Source of the DNA: Pratylenchus scribneri
Lineage: Eukaryota > Nematoda > Chromadorea > Rhabditida > Pratylenchidae
Direction of reading: 5' to 3'
Length of the DNA: 64,000 bases
Assembly: GCA_030063045.1 (NCBI GenBank)
Contig: JAQSEB010000056.1
Span: 62,001 to 126,000, forward strand
Below, in pieces: positions 23,775-37,200 of this stretch. A program made the translations under genes and the position numbers. Each line of letters starts with the position of its first letter. Within the stretch, counting starts at the first letter, position 1. The notes beneath the pieces are model-generated. The model saw only the letters and a program-made list of their open reading frames with translations, ran no database searches and was not told the DNA's origin.

Positions 23775-25948
23775 ATGGACTACATTTTGGCTCGACTGAC
23801 TTCAGAGAAAAAGAGCAATTTGCCTGCAATCATTTCCATCTTAACCGGTTTTCCCTCCTTTGCCCTTTATACGCTGGAGGCAGTGGTAATTGCACGGCAT
23901 TGGCGCAAATTCGATTCACCATTTTGGCGTCTTTTTTTCCTTCGTGCTTGCATTCATATCATCGACTTCCTCGATTCCGTCATTTTCCATCGTCAGGGAA
24001 AAATCCCAATATTGGACCATTCCTTGGCCGAACAAATTCCGTCGACTTTGCTTGGCATCGGATATTTCCTTTGGCTGTACTGTTATGAGTCACAGAATTT
24101 TATTTCTATATACATTGTGCTTACGCGACTTACATCCATCCTCTTTCCAATGAAACATCGAAAAGTAAGTATCACACCAAATCCTGAAATGCAATTTGGT
24201 CAAACGTTTAGAAAAAAAAACAGATTTTATAAAATACAATTTTCGAATTTTAAAGATAGATTTAATATCAGGCTTCATAATTGAAAATGAACAAAATTTT
24301 TTAATTTAATGGAATCGTGCCTTTCAGAAAATTGATCTATTTTAGCATTTTTAGTAGTTTATTTTGAATATTCCATCAATTAAAAAGAACCCCTATTATA
24401 AATCATAAAGCATTATATTATTATGACAAATGTCATCAGACAACAGATGCCTTTATTAATAATATTTTTAATAGAGGTGAGCAGTTCCAATAAGTAAAGA
24501 AAATTTAGAGAGAAATTTTGACGGTATTAAAATATCTAGATAAATTTGAGTAAATTTCTTTTCTTTTACAGATTTGGCGTTGGCTTATGCCTCTCTGCAT
24601 TCTCAACACATTTATTGTTCCATTATTTGATACTTGGGAAAATTTAGGCCGAAAATACAACTATCAATACGACGATGCCAATGTCTATTTCGACAATATC
24701 ACCTATGGGGTTTATTATGACGAAGATTATTACAAAAAAGAATATAAAGTGTTGGGCTATGAAAGCGATTATAAAGTGTTGAACGCATATTACACAGCAG
24801 ACAATTTTGTTTTCATGCGTTCCAGTGTCATTTTACTTGTTGTGTCCACCTCGTTGAACATCATCACAATTTTCTTTTATTCAAGAAAACATTTGAAAAA
24901 CGGGGGAGGCAATTCAATGACAGAAGAGGAAAAAAGTGTTGAGAAGCGGCTGCTCATCTTCACGATACTCAACTTCCTATGCCAAATGTTGGTGGTATCG
25001 TGGTGGGTAAGTGAAAATTTGACGATTAATCAAAACTCAAAATTGAAAGCTTGCGTGAAAAATTGCTTCCAAAATTAAAATATAGTGATGTTCATTTGTG
25101 ATTTCTACTGAATATAATTAGCCAAAAATCGAATTTTTAAGTTAAGTTTCTTTTACTTTTAATCCAGAATTCGAAAAATTGTAATCATCAATTTTAGCTT
25201 TTATTTACTAATGATATGATAAAAGAGTTAGCACACTGAACATTAATCATTTTCAATTGATACATTTTTAAATTTATTAATCTTTTTTAGAATTTCGATT
25301 ACAAATTGGATATTAGAAATTTAAATTTGGCTAAACAATATTAATAAATTTATAACAAAACTCTGAAACCGAAAAAATATTGTTTCATTAATTAAATATC
25401 AAATTCATTCATAGATAATTCAAACAGTATGCTATGGCGAACATTATTGGTGCAATATATTGAACAACAACCAACATTGGATTAAAGTTTGTGTCTTAAT
25501 TATATACTTAATTTTTTATCTAATTTTATAAATTTTTAGCTATTTATAAGTAATATACAATAGAAATATTACAATCAGAAAAGATAACAAATATAAATTA
25601 TATTTTATAGTAAATACGCTATTTTATATTTCCGATCGTATTCTTATTCTGTTAGCTGTTATAATATAATTTATAAATTAAAATTAATCGAAGGTTTCGA
25701 TGAATTTATAAATACAATTAACTATTATAGTAAAAATTACCACTGTTATTACTTATTATTAATTTTCCTTAATTATATTTAAGGACATCGATGCAATACA
25801 TTCGCCATCATGGTTAATTCTTTGGTCAAGTAAAATGTTACGCGAAATGGTCTACAAGGAAATTGGAATTGGCGAAGAGAAAAATGATCGACAACAAACA
25901 ACAAAACAACAAATCACAATAACCTTGCCCAAAACTGCTTGGAAATAA
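23775..25948 (+). CDS. Serpentine receptor class gamma (Srg), copy 2
   Basis: Four exons: 23775-24164, 24572-25006, 25415-25486, 25784-25948; 353 residues. Exons 1 and 3 have exactly the same length as in copy 1, and most residues match, including MDYIL at the start, PMKHRK/IWR at the first join, KVLGYES in the long outer loop, and DIDAIHSP in the last exon. Differences concentrate in the outer loop, the loop before TM6 (HLKNGGGNSMTEE) and the Gln-rich C-terminus. Exon 3 shows many changes from copy 1 (WCNILNNNQHW against ICRLLSNQYYW), so that segment evolves fast. All splice sites are canonical, so it should be functional. Role as for copy 1. Confidence 0.9.
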
Positions 25949-27650
25949 AGAGGATGGGAGTAGTAATAACAAATTTTTTAAAAGTTTTTATTATCATTTA
26001 ATTTTCTGATTATTAAAATAAAATTATCTAATTTTATCTTCATTCCTTATAAAATCATTTTGTTATTTTTGCGAACAAATCCAATTGTATATGTGTTAAA
26101 AAAATTTTCAAATAGAGCATTTTTATTAATTCATTTTTTTTTAAATAATTATAATCAATTTTCATAAAATTGTGTTTTCATGAACAAATGTCTCTTTCAA
26201 TGTAATTACAAATGTCATAAAAGCAGCGTGTATTAAATTTTCTAAGAACATGGTCAAATTCCTTTTAAAATAAAGATGAACTGCAGTCTTGGTTTAATTT
26301 AATACTATCATAAAAAATCAAATTGTGTAGATTTCTCATTTCACATTGTATTTCAATTTCTTTACATTTTATATTTTCGGAATAATCCGATTTAGACACA
26401 AAATTTCAGGTAAAACTGGTCAATTTGAATAGGTAGAGGTTTAGTCGCTAGATTTTATATCATTGCTTGGGCTATAAAAGTCTGTATTGGTAAATGTGTA
26501 GAAAAAAATCACTTAAGCAATTATTTTTGGGACGATTTGATTGCATAAGAAATGATCCGATTTATCGAAAAAAAATTCTTTATATTACGGTCAAATTATA
26601 ATGACATAATTTTTGTCCGGACATAAAGGTTTATACTGTTTATCAAACACAATCCACATCGTTTTCATATAAATTGTATTTTCTGTAATTTAGGATCTTC
26701 ATTTTTCGACAACCTTGTTTCATATTTTGCAGCCAAAAAACATTCACCTAAAATTATTTAGAAAAATTTGAAAATATGAAATTTTAATCAATTTGCCCAT
26801 TTTTTTCATCTAAAATACCCGGATATTAAAGTGTTTGTTCCATTCAAATAAAAATTGGGAAGGAAAAGCCAATCCTAAAATATATTAGAAAAAGATTTAT
26901 TTAGTAAATAACAATAATAGTGAACATTACTAAAAAAGCACAATTATAATTGATGCGTATTTGATTTTGATATTATTTTATTAAATTACTTTGCTCATCG
27001 AGTTCTCCTTTTATTTTTATAATGAAATTTGCTCTCATATTTAATTTTTAGATTTTTATATCTAACTATAATAAATTAAAAATCATTTTCTATTAAAATC
27101 TAAGATACGTTTAATATTGAAAATTAATTAATTCCGGGATTATCAAGACTCTTAATATTATGTTGGTTAATTTTGGAATCGACTTCAAGATTTTTTTTTA
27201 TAGACTTGAGAATATGCTCAATGCTCATTCAACTCGATATGGTAATTTATTTTATGAATTTGCAAATTTAGAACAGTATCTTCTTGCCTTTAAGATGCAA
27301 TGTTTTTAAAGCCAAAATGGCTTTGGTTTGAAACTTTGAAACTTTTGCCAAACTAATAAGGTATAATATAAGTTGAAATTAAATTTCATTGACTATTCGA
27401 GCATCTGAATATTTCCAAAATTAACCAACACAGAATTTGATTAATTCCGGAACTAACCAATTTTTATATCACAACATTTATATATTCTAATTTTTAAATA
27501 TTTATAAAAATATTTGTTCCTAAAATAATTATATTATCAATTTACTCTCCCTATGATGATACTCAATTTAAAATGGAAGCTTACTCAAATCAAAAATAGT
27601 CCTTATTCCTAAGAAAGCAATCTAATTAGCAATCTAATTTAGTTTATCAA
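25949..27650. other. Intergenic, no gene seen
   Basis: Strongly A+T-rich. I looked here on the minus strand for the last exon of the gene at 27659-30768, matching the last exon of its paralogue, and found none. Confidence 0.4.
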
Positions 27651-27658
27651 AAACTTAC

Positions 27659-30600
27659 TCGATTATTGTATGAATGATTGATGCCATTAATTGTAAAATT
27701 TTGATGGCCATCCACATGCGGTGTGCGAATAGTGAATTTGTTGTTGTCTTTGATATTGTTGCATTTATAAATGGTTTGCACAATTTGATGTTCAACCAAT
27801 GGCATGCATAATTGTTCAAAAAATCTTCGCTCTTCCAGAGGCAAATCACGCAATCTTTCTCGCCTTGTCCCCATGCTTTCTCACAATCAATCTCGACCAA
27901 ACCAAATTTAACCAAATAATCTCGCGAAAATAATTCAAATTCGGCTCCCATTCCAAATCGCTCCAAAGGATTACAAGCCATATCAATTGGCTTTACCAAT
28001 AGGCCCATTCGTTTAATCAAAAAATTGAAAATGAATGTACATATTTTTTATCATAATTTTATATAATAAAAGTAAATAAATATTAAAATGCTATATAATT
28101 GAAAAATTTAAGAATTATTGAACAAAATTAAACAATATTGCTAATAAAAATTTTATAGTTTTCAAAAATTTATTAAGTATATTTATTTATTTCTTGATAT
28201 TATTAATTATTTACCCTTTCCCAATTATTGGCACTTTCATTAAGATTATCATTGCGCAATGGATCCGTATAGCCATATTTATACTTAAAATATTATTTTT
28301 AATAATTATTTAGAACAAAATAATGAATTATTTTTTCACAAACTGATCTAACCATAATTTAGGGAAAATAATTTACTTTCAAAAATTATACTAATTATCA
28401 ATTTTCTTATAAAATAATTTTGTCAAAAGAACATAATATTATTAACAAGGATTGAAAATTTTAACAAGTTATTACATCATTAATTTTTGAAAAATATTTT
28501 AATTTAAATGCATTTAACATAATCAATTTTATTTTACAACATAGAGTTAAAAAATAATGGATCTCAAAATGTAATTTTAATTCTAAAAATACTCTTTTGA
28601 ATTGTAGAAAGACCCCAATTCTAATATTTTTTAATAGTAAATAATTATTATATTATTTCTACCTTGAATGCTTCACATTTTGCTTTATCAAATTTTCCAT
28701 GATTATCCAAACCAATATCAAATTTAACTTTTATTTCGGTAGTGCCACCATATTTCATAGAAAAAATATGTTCTTTTTTCTTAAGTTGATAAGCGGTAAT
28801 ATCCTCTTGTTTTTCAACACATCCCTCAATATGCTCAAAATCCTACAAAAAATTTATAATAATTATTAAAATAAACTTAAAATTTTACACATAGAAATAT
28901 TTTTGGGAAAAGGGTTTAGAATCTTAATCATCCAGGAATAATTTGTTTTGTCTAGATTAGAATATCAAAATGCTATTAAATCAGTAATCGATGTGCCTAA
29001 TAAAATTTTACCTCTGACCAATCATATATTTGCTCGTCCAATTTGAATTTATTATCATATTCCGAGGTTGGAGCAAAAATAAATTTTCCACAAGAGCAAT
29101 TATAGGTCACCATCATAACTTTAATTTCATTATTGTTTAATTTCTCATCAAGTCGAACATATTGAAAATATTTGACATTTGGGAGCCAAATGGCATTTTT
29201 CTTGATCCAATCAATCACTTCAATATTTTCTTTGAACGATAAAGTTGCATTTTTAATCAATTCCTAAAATTAATATTTTGATGTGTTTCGAGAAATATTG
29301 GTAATTGGGCATTTCCGGTGGCCAGCAGTCCTCTAGCTGCGCAATTTTGGAAATCTAGGCTTCTATACATCGAAAAGATCCAAAAATAAGTTCATTCGAC
29401 TCGGCGTGATCTATTTACTATAATAAATTCAATTTCAGTACGGTTAGACTGTCTTAGGATTGGAGCTAGGACTTATTAGGGCGCCGCTGGCGGGATAGGA
29501 AACAGCGGAAATGGCAAGGAATTATTCTTTATCGAATCTAATTTATTTCATATTTTTCCATGCATTTATTTATATAATTAATTAAATTAAATTTTAATAC
29601 GATAATCGTCTCTGTGATATGTATTTCCAAGAAGCCATTTTTCTTGTCATAATCAATGAATCCAACGCGAATAGCCTTATCTGTAGGAATTCTCTTTCCT
29701 TCCTGAGTTGTATTATATAAGATTACCGGTTTAACATTAACCCATTTCGGTTCATCGCATCGCTAAATTTTTAAAATAAGCATTTTAGCAAATTTATAAA
29801 AAAATTTTCACTTTAATGGCAATTAATAAATTCTTTAAAAAATTGGACGATGACAGATATTAAAATTGATATTACTACAGTAAAATTCCAGTTAGAAGTA
29901 GAGATAAATTTTTTGATAATTAAGCATTTAATTCTCGGCATTAATTTTTAATAAACGAATTTAATATACAATTTAAATTTGACGGATAAATGTTTAAATC
30001 AAATGAATTGCCCAAATAATTTGACAGAAATATCTGATATTAAAATTCGGTTTTCTCAAATTTTTAATCGAAAGAAGTATGGAACTCATTTTCAGTAAAA
30101 TCGTTATTAAATCTTAAATTTTCTTGGGAAAAACCCAAACGAATTATAGGAATAAAATTTTCAACACTTACAATTGGATTTGGTATCGGTGATGTCGTTA
30201 TAATAGTTGGCATCGTATCAGTTGATTCCATTGTTGTTGGAATTTCAATTTGTCTTGTCTAATTGATGGTACTTTTTATTAAATGTTGAATAAGAATGAA
30301 CCTTTAGCAAATAGTCCTCCATAAATGTTCCATCCAATTGAAATTCATCATTTATTTTCCTCATTGAAAAACAATGGAAATCATCCAAATTCACATCGAA
30401 TGGAAAACATTGAATATTTTCTTCGATCATATTCTCGTTAAAATTGTTTTCCTCCACTACAAAACGTACATTCAACTTCCAAAATTTATCAAATGAATCT
30501 TTTGGATAACAAATTTGCCTGTAAAATAATAAAAGTAAATAAATTTAAACTTTTAAAAATTTCAATAACCAATTTAAGATATTTTTATTTAAATTTTTTT

Positions 30601-30768
30601 TATAGAATTGTTTGAAATTTTAATCATTAAAACATTTCTAAAATATTAATTTGTTTACCTTTTGTTATCATCATAATTGATTTGAATGTGGGCTAAAATT
30701 TGTACCAATAAAATGGAAATAATAATATAAATTGAATGGTTTAATAATTTTATGCCGCCACCATACAT
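27659..30768 (-). pseudogene. Decayed copy A of an unknown secreted family
   Basis: Exon remains: 30768-30659, 30518-30302, 30258-30172, 29762-29601, 29263-29012, 28842-28663, 28283-28215, 28017-27659. It parallels gene B (39366-42246) exon by exon: signal or anchor, a domain ending DGTFMEDYLLK, a Thr-rich linker ending IPNPI, then CDEPKWVNVKP, ELIKNA, DFEHIEGC, YKYGYTDPLR and MGLLVKPIDMAC blocks. Early exons are intact. The last has no AG at its acceptor (TTTTTTG before ATTAAACG), a frame break near 27840 between DCVIC and the FFEQLCMPLVEH part, and its paralogue's final exon is missing downstream. The N-terminus (MYGGGIKLLN, then a hydrophobic stretch) looks membrane-targeted. Family not recognised. 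It may be a pseudogene, or make a shortened product. Confidence 0.7.
29281..29530. other. G+C-richer insert in an intron of copy A
   Basis: In an intron of copy A, a ~250-bp stretch is clearly less A+T-rich than its surroundings (for example GGGCGCCGCTGGCGGGATAGG). Gene B has only a short intron at this place (40861-40945). It looks like inserted DNA, but I see no terminal repeats or frame. Confidence 0.4.
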
Positions 30769-31495
30769 TTTTATTGAATAGTTTATTGGAAAATTTCTAT
30801 TTTAAAAATGAAAAAATGAATAAATTGATGGTCTAAAATTTATGGTTTTGTATGCCAAAAATTCGCAGTATTATCTGACTTAAATTATAGGAAATTCAAC
30901 TTTAAAAAAATATACTGTTTTTTGAGTGAAATAAAATCCTAATTTTTGATGGAAATTCGCTTCTTTTACTAATTATTCAAATTTATAAAAATTAAAAGCT
31001 ACTTGTCTTTTATGGTCTTCGAAAAGTACATTGCATTCTCGATTTGGTTTTCTACTTGTTTGGCTATGGCCAAAAGAATGGCCCCATCCTCCTATAACTA
31101 ACCTTTTACATGTTTTATTTCAATTTAATTTCATTTCCTACGAATTGTACGATTTTTTCATTTAAAAATGAAATCACTTTTATGAATAATTCCCTTTTTT
31201 TTGAATGAATTCTCTCTCACCTATATTGCCCATCCAATCAGCCATTTCATACAAGCAAATATTATTTATCCTCCCTAAACAGAGCAGTCATTTTAGTTAG
31301 TAAAAGTAAAATTTTTACTATTTTATTCCACTTCAATTAATATTAGAAAAATTAATAAATTCATCCACCCCAAATTTTATTTCCTTTTGTTAAAATAATT
31401 TCATTCACTCTCATTAAGCAAAATATATTTTATCTTGAAAATTCAGTAAATTGGGATTAGATAAAAGGGTTTCCATCTCCAAAACCCAAAATGAC
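30769..31495. other. Intergenic, no gene seen
   Basis: A+T-rich DNA upstream of copy A; no frame with support. Confidence 0.4.
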
Positions 31496-31496
31496 C

Positions 31497-32397
31497 TTCG
31501 GCGGAGTGGGTTCATAAGAACGTGGTTATGGTTATTTAACCATGACCTCGTGGTTAAATAACCATGTGATCCGGTTCATAAGACGTAACCACCGGTTCCT
31601 GGTTAAATGACCAGGTCAATTAACCATGAGGTCATGGTAAAAACCTACCCCGGTTCATAAGAATGTAACCACGTGGTTAAATAACCACGAGTTCATGGTA
31701 AAAATGCTACCATGCCCCCTTAGCATGGTAAAAAAATTTACCATCAACTTTAGGGCCATATAAAAAGCCTGGGAATTTAATTTAAAAATATAAAATAATT
31801 TTATTCTTGTAGATTGAAGTCTCCTCTATCAAACCATATAAATTTTTGTATTTTTTCGTCCATCAATTGTTGTGTAAAAATTAAAAATACAAAGATAAGT
31901 AAAAAAGGTCTTTTTTACAGGGAATATCATCTTTGAAACTGCATAAATCATTGTTTACTAATCTAAAAAATTTGCAAATAATATCATATTGTAGAATTGA
32001 CCTTCCTCTATCGATTCATATAAAATTTTTTAAAAAATTTTTTGTTCTAAATTTTTTATAAAGCATGGAAGAAAAATAGCAGAAAATAGCACTGATTCGG
32101 TCGTGCTATACCTCATTCGATAGAGCTCGATGAGCTGAGTCCGAATATGCTAGAATTTTAATGCGGAACCCATTTTTGGCCAAATTATGGCCCATTATTT
32201 ATTCATTTTCCCTCAAAAATTGGGAGTTACCTGGTACCCAGTTCATAAGATGATGGTTTACCATTATCTCATAGTAACTTTTAAGAATTTCTTATGAACG
32301 GAATTTAGGTCATTTAACCAGGTCATTTGCCCCTGGTCAAATTACCAGGTCATTTTACCATAGTAATTTAACCACGTTCTTATGAACCCACTCCCGC
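31497..32397. mobile_element. MITE-like element with GGTTAAATAACC palindromes
   Basis: Ends are inverted: CGGCGGAGTGGGTTCATAAG at the left and CTTATGAACCCACTCCCGCCG at the right, continuing through AACGTGGTTA. The outer ~150 bp on each side contain many short palindromic words of the GGTTAAATAACC / GGTCATTTAACC kind. The ~500 bp middle has no gene. A clean target duplication was not visible, so the exact ends are approximate. Confidence 0.7.
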
Positions 32398-33708
32398 CGG
32401 GTGTAAAAATCTGGAAAAATTGGGGCAAAATTTTCAAAAATCTGGCAAAGTATGAAAAAACTTCCAAAAAGCTGGCAAAAATTTGGCCATTACATCAAAA
32501 TCGGGAAAATTCCCGAGAATTCTGGTATTATGGGCAACCCCGTATCGACAATGGATTTTTTTCGGGTAACCTTATTCAAAATTTGAAATGAATTTGGAAG
32601 GAAAGGTTTGAGAAAAAATTTTACTTCTTTTCTAAAAATTGGGTAATAGTTTAGATTGGGTCCCACATTTTTTTCCAAAAATTTTTTAATTTTATTTACT
32701 CAAAAAACATGTATTGGGGTTTTTGATGATGATCCGAATTTGATTTTCCTTAAAAATCCAGGTGCAGGCCATCCACAAAAAACCCCGGAAAATCATTTCA
32801 TGGAACAGTGGCATCCCCGAAGCCAAAATTAGTGGGGATCCAACCCTCATCCTCGCCCCGAGTGGCAACCCTGGTTTCACCATCTTAAACCTATCTAAAC
32901 AATTTTCCTTATTAGAGAGATCAATCTAAACTTGCCAATTCTTCAGTGCCTTATCCTCCCCCTTATTTCTTACATCCTCCCTATTACGATAAACCTTGTT
33001 TGGGCGATGTTATTCGAATTGAGAGACTAATTTCATTCATCTTCTTTTTTCCATTGCATCATTTCATTTCATTTTCCCACGAATTGTACGATTTTTTTAA
33101 TGAAATTTAATTCAAATGGATGATTAATATTTTTTCCAGAAATTCCCCCCCCCCCCCCCCCCCTCCCCCAACAAAATCCAATCATCCACCAGAGTCCACA
33201 GTCCACACACACATCATTGGCGATGATTCGCTCGCCCGTAGTAAAGGGTAAAGGCCCCGTTCATTTCATTTTATTTTCGAAAAATATAAATTTCATATTT
33301 TTTACTTTTTTACGACTGCTCCCAATTTTTATTTTTTGATAATTTTAAAATTTTTTTTGATCTTGAATTTTTGCCAAAAGAAATTTTTCAGTCAAAGAAA
33401 ATAATAAGAATTTTATCAATAAAATTTACTGATTTTTATCATATTTTTTTAAAATTTTGCTAAATATTTTACAATAATTGTAAAAAATGTTCTTGCTGTA
33501 TTTCGCGCTCATCGCAAATCGAATTATAAACAATTTCTAATCATTTTTTTTTTACATTTTCAGCTGGTACAATTTATTTTGTGTCGGCCAAAATTTTCTT
33601 CAAACCTTGTTAATTTATAGTAAATTTTTTTATTACAAATATAATTTCACATTTTTCCCATTAGTTGTCTTTGTCTTCCATTGTCGCTGCCTTTTTGTGG
33701 TGGGGTCG
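32398..33708. other. Non-coding, homopolymer and repeat-rich
   Basis: Contains degenerate AAAATCTGGCAAA repeats (32400-32500), a fragment related to the foldback end at 6657 (32640), and a run of 19 C at 33145-33163. No gene is supported. Confidence 0.5.
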
Positions 33709-34187
33709 TTTTAGTGCCGGCTTTTTCAATGCCAGCGAATTTGACGAGTCATCGATGCGTCGGAGTAAACAGGAGTAGGATTTTTGAGTACTTCTAAAAA
33801 TTTATTGTAGCCATCCAAAAAATTTTTATTCCAAAAAAAGAGGACACTTTTCTGTATAGGAGAGTGTTTTAAAATTTTATACCGCTTTATAAATATTTTT
33901 TCGGACGACGATTTCAAATGAATTTGAATCGTCGGAGTATTTGTGACTCGGCGCCATCCTTAAAAAATATTTTATAAAGTGTAGTAAAATTTTAAAAATT
34001 TGCCTATCCGATGCAGAAAATTCTCCTCTATTTTCTGATATAAAAATTTTTTTATTGAATACAAAATTTTATGAAAGCACCCAAAAATTCTACTCCTGTT
34101 TACTCTGACGAGTCGGATCCACTTGTGTAATGTAACTTTATGAATGATTCGTCAAAATCGCTGGCATTCAACGGCCGGCACTGAAAC
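33709..34187. mobile_element. Foldback just before gene start
   Basis: Inverted ends: TTTAGTGCCGGCTTTTTCAA and GCCAGCGAATTTGACGA at the left mirror TCGTCAAAATCGCTGGCATT and GGCCGGCACTGAAA at the right. Inner arms include GGAGTAAACAGGAGTAG against CTACTCCTGTTTACTC. Its right end lies only 28 bp before the ATG of the gene at 34215, so it occupies the 5' UTR or promoter. Confidence 0.8.
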
Positions 34188-34214
34188 ATCTCCTACCGCC
34201 TTTTTGTTGATTAG

Positions 34215-37200
34215 ATGGAAGGCGGTGGCCGTGGGGCATTTGGAGCATCGCCGTCGATGATGGCAATGATGTTCCTTCTTTTTGTGGGTTATTTGGCCTT
34301 GTTTGATGGCCAAATGACAATTCCTATGGCCAATGCGGTTTTCCACGGTCAGAAAATGTTTAAAAATATATAAAAATAAAATTATAATTTTTTTTCGTAT
34401 TTGTCGGCAAAAATAAACTTTTGAATTTCGGGCAAAATTATAAATTATTTTTTATTTATTTATTTCTAAAATCTTTAAATTAAATTTCTTAAAAATGCTC
34501 AATATTAAAAATTAATTTTATTTTTATTTTAATTTTTAGGCAAAAATTTGCCAAAGGCTTTTTCCAACAATTCGACCCATTCGCAGCCATTGACATGTTT
34601 GCTATTAATTTTAAATTATTTAAATTTTTTTATATTTTCAGTCCAACAATATGTGCTGCAGAATGGTGGAGGTAAAATATTGATATTTAAAAATTTTAAA
34701 AAATTTTGGATTGTATTAATATTTTAAAAAATTTGTTATATTTTGGTCTCCGGGGATGGGGGAAGTTTTTCGGGCAAACTTTTAAACAAAAAATCGGAAC
34801 ATTATTTTCTATCAAAAAATTGACTGACTAAAAATAATTTATAAAAATCCGAAAAATTTCTCTATTCGAAAAAACCTTTCAGAGAAAATTATAAATTTCA
34901 TCTACATAATATGATCAATTTAAAAAACATAAATGAGAAAACATATTACAATTTTATGTTTTTAGTTCATTTAAAATTTTTTATTATTTACTAATAAATA
35001 AGGTGATAATTTAAGGTATCACATTTTAATTTAAATTTCACCCAATTATTTTCTATTAAATTCACGAATTTGAAAAAAAATAAAAATAATTTTTAAAATA
35101 ATTAAAGTTGGAATGTCATTGGCAAATGGAAATCGGCCAGAGGATCTGGTAATAAAATTAAAATTAATAAAAAAATAATACGAAAAATTAAAGATTGTGG
35201 AGGATTATTCGGAAGAAGGTAAAAAATTTTATTTTAATATAATTTGATTTAATTTGAATATTTAGAAATGGACGATCAAACGGTGGATATTGAAAAAGAA
35301 AACCATGAACAACAGGAACAAGCGGTATTCACTTAATATTTCATTAAATTTTAATTGATTTTTAAAGTTTTTGGCCGCTGTTAGAAGTGGAAAATTGCAA
35401 GTGGTGTGTGAAGAAGAAATCCAAAATGGAAAAAGCATTTTCAGAAAATGCAGGGATGTTTTGTAAGTTTTCAAAAATTAAAATTATTCGCTTCCATAAA
35501 GAAGATTCATTGAAATTATATACAAGTTATAAACCAATCTTGGATATAAGTAGATAAATTTATCAAAAAAATGAGTATAGAGTGCATTAAATTTATCGTC
35601 TTTTTTGAAATTTGGGTGCAAGAATTTCAATAATGGAGTAGCCATTTTTTTATAGATTGCCTTATGTTGAACTAATAAGCATGTGAAAATTTAGAATCAT
35701 CAGCAGGCTTTTTCTTTATAGAAATCAGTAAACAAATAGAGTGATTTCGGATGAAAACTTTGGGAAAATTTCGGATAGAGAGTCCGAAAATCTCACCAAG
35801 ATCTTTTCTCGGTCCAATCCTAATTCCGAATTTCCCTTCGATGTTATAGGATGTTTTGAATTCCTGATGAGGTCCTCAATATTGAAATTTATGGATTTCT
35901 CTGACATTTTTTATAGAAAAAAATAGTAAAAAATTAAATTAATTGGCACCTCATATTTTAAGTTGGGCTGATTTTCAAATAATTTTTCTTTTAAATAAAC
36001 GAAAATAAATTCCCAAATTTTCAGTCCAATTTCATCCGCTGACTACAATAAAACAACAAATCAAATTGGGCCATTTCCCGTGCCATGGTTTCCTTCTCGT
36101 GCAAAATGTTTCGCCACAAACCCTTGTCTCAATACGGAAGTACTCTATGGTGCACGGGTTAAATATGATCCCGAATTTGCATCTGGAGACATTGAACCCG
36201 ATTTGAATCAGACAAATGTAAGTATGATATCCAAAAAAATTTTAAACTCATAATATTTTTGAGAAATCATTACAATTTGATGATTAGAATGAATTTAATA
36301 AATATTTTGCTAAACATATAAGTTATCTTAAATTCAGATTCAGAGTACTAAATATCGATTCTAGATCAACAGATTTCAAATTAAAATTTTAAATATCACC
36401 CATCTTTATAGTTCGACTAGCACTTTCGAAAATGATTCATGTTTATTTAAGATGTTAGTTTAAGATCAATAGTTCTGTTTCTCTAAATAATAAGAACAAT
36501 TTATTCACTCTGGGATTCTTCACAAAAAATAATTACCGGGTCTATCTTTTGACCATCCTTCCTTGCTCCCGGTGGCGTTTTTTCCTAAAAATAAAAAAAA
36601 TAAAATTATAGACTTATATTAAAATTTTTTGTCTTTTTCTATAAAAGCAATAATTTAAACTGCAATAAAGTGGTATCATTAACCTATAAAAATTAAATTC
36701 TAAAGAGTAAATATTTTTATTTTTTTTTTAAATTGAAAAAATTATTTGTTAGTAGAATTTTAATATCCGACAAAAATTCTCATTATTCTAAAGTACTTCA
36801 ACTTCCTGAATGGATGTGAACATAAATTTCTGGATTTATCATCCAAATTGGACCGAACTTTGACGCATCGATCACTTAGATCTGAAGGGCCTTTACATGA
36901 AGTAGATTTCATTTTCGGCTTAGTGGAAACGCCTATAATTGCAGAATTGTGAAATTGAGTTATTCGTAATTTTGCAAAATAAATATTATTTATTCATAAT
37001 TTTTCATTCCTATTTAAAATATAAAGTGAAGTTGGGCAAAGCAAAAGACGATGAGAAATCACAATTAGAATGTTTTAAAATTAGAGTTGGCACAAAAGAT
37101 TCCATTCAAACATTAATTACTAATATGGATGGTAATAACATTGATAATGATATAAGCCCTTCTTTGCCAACATTTGATGAGAACAATTTATTGGAAAATG

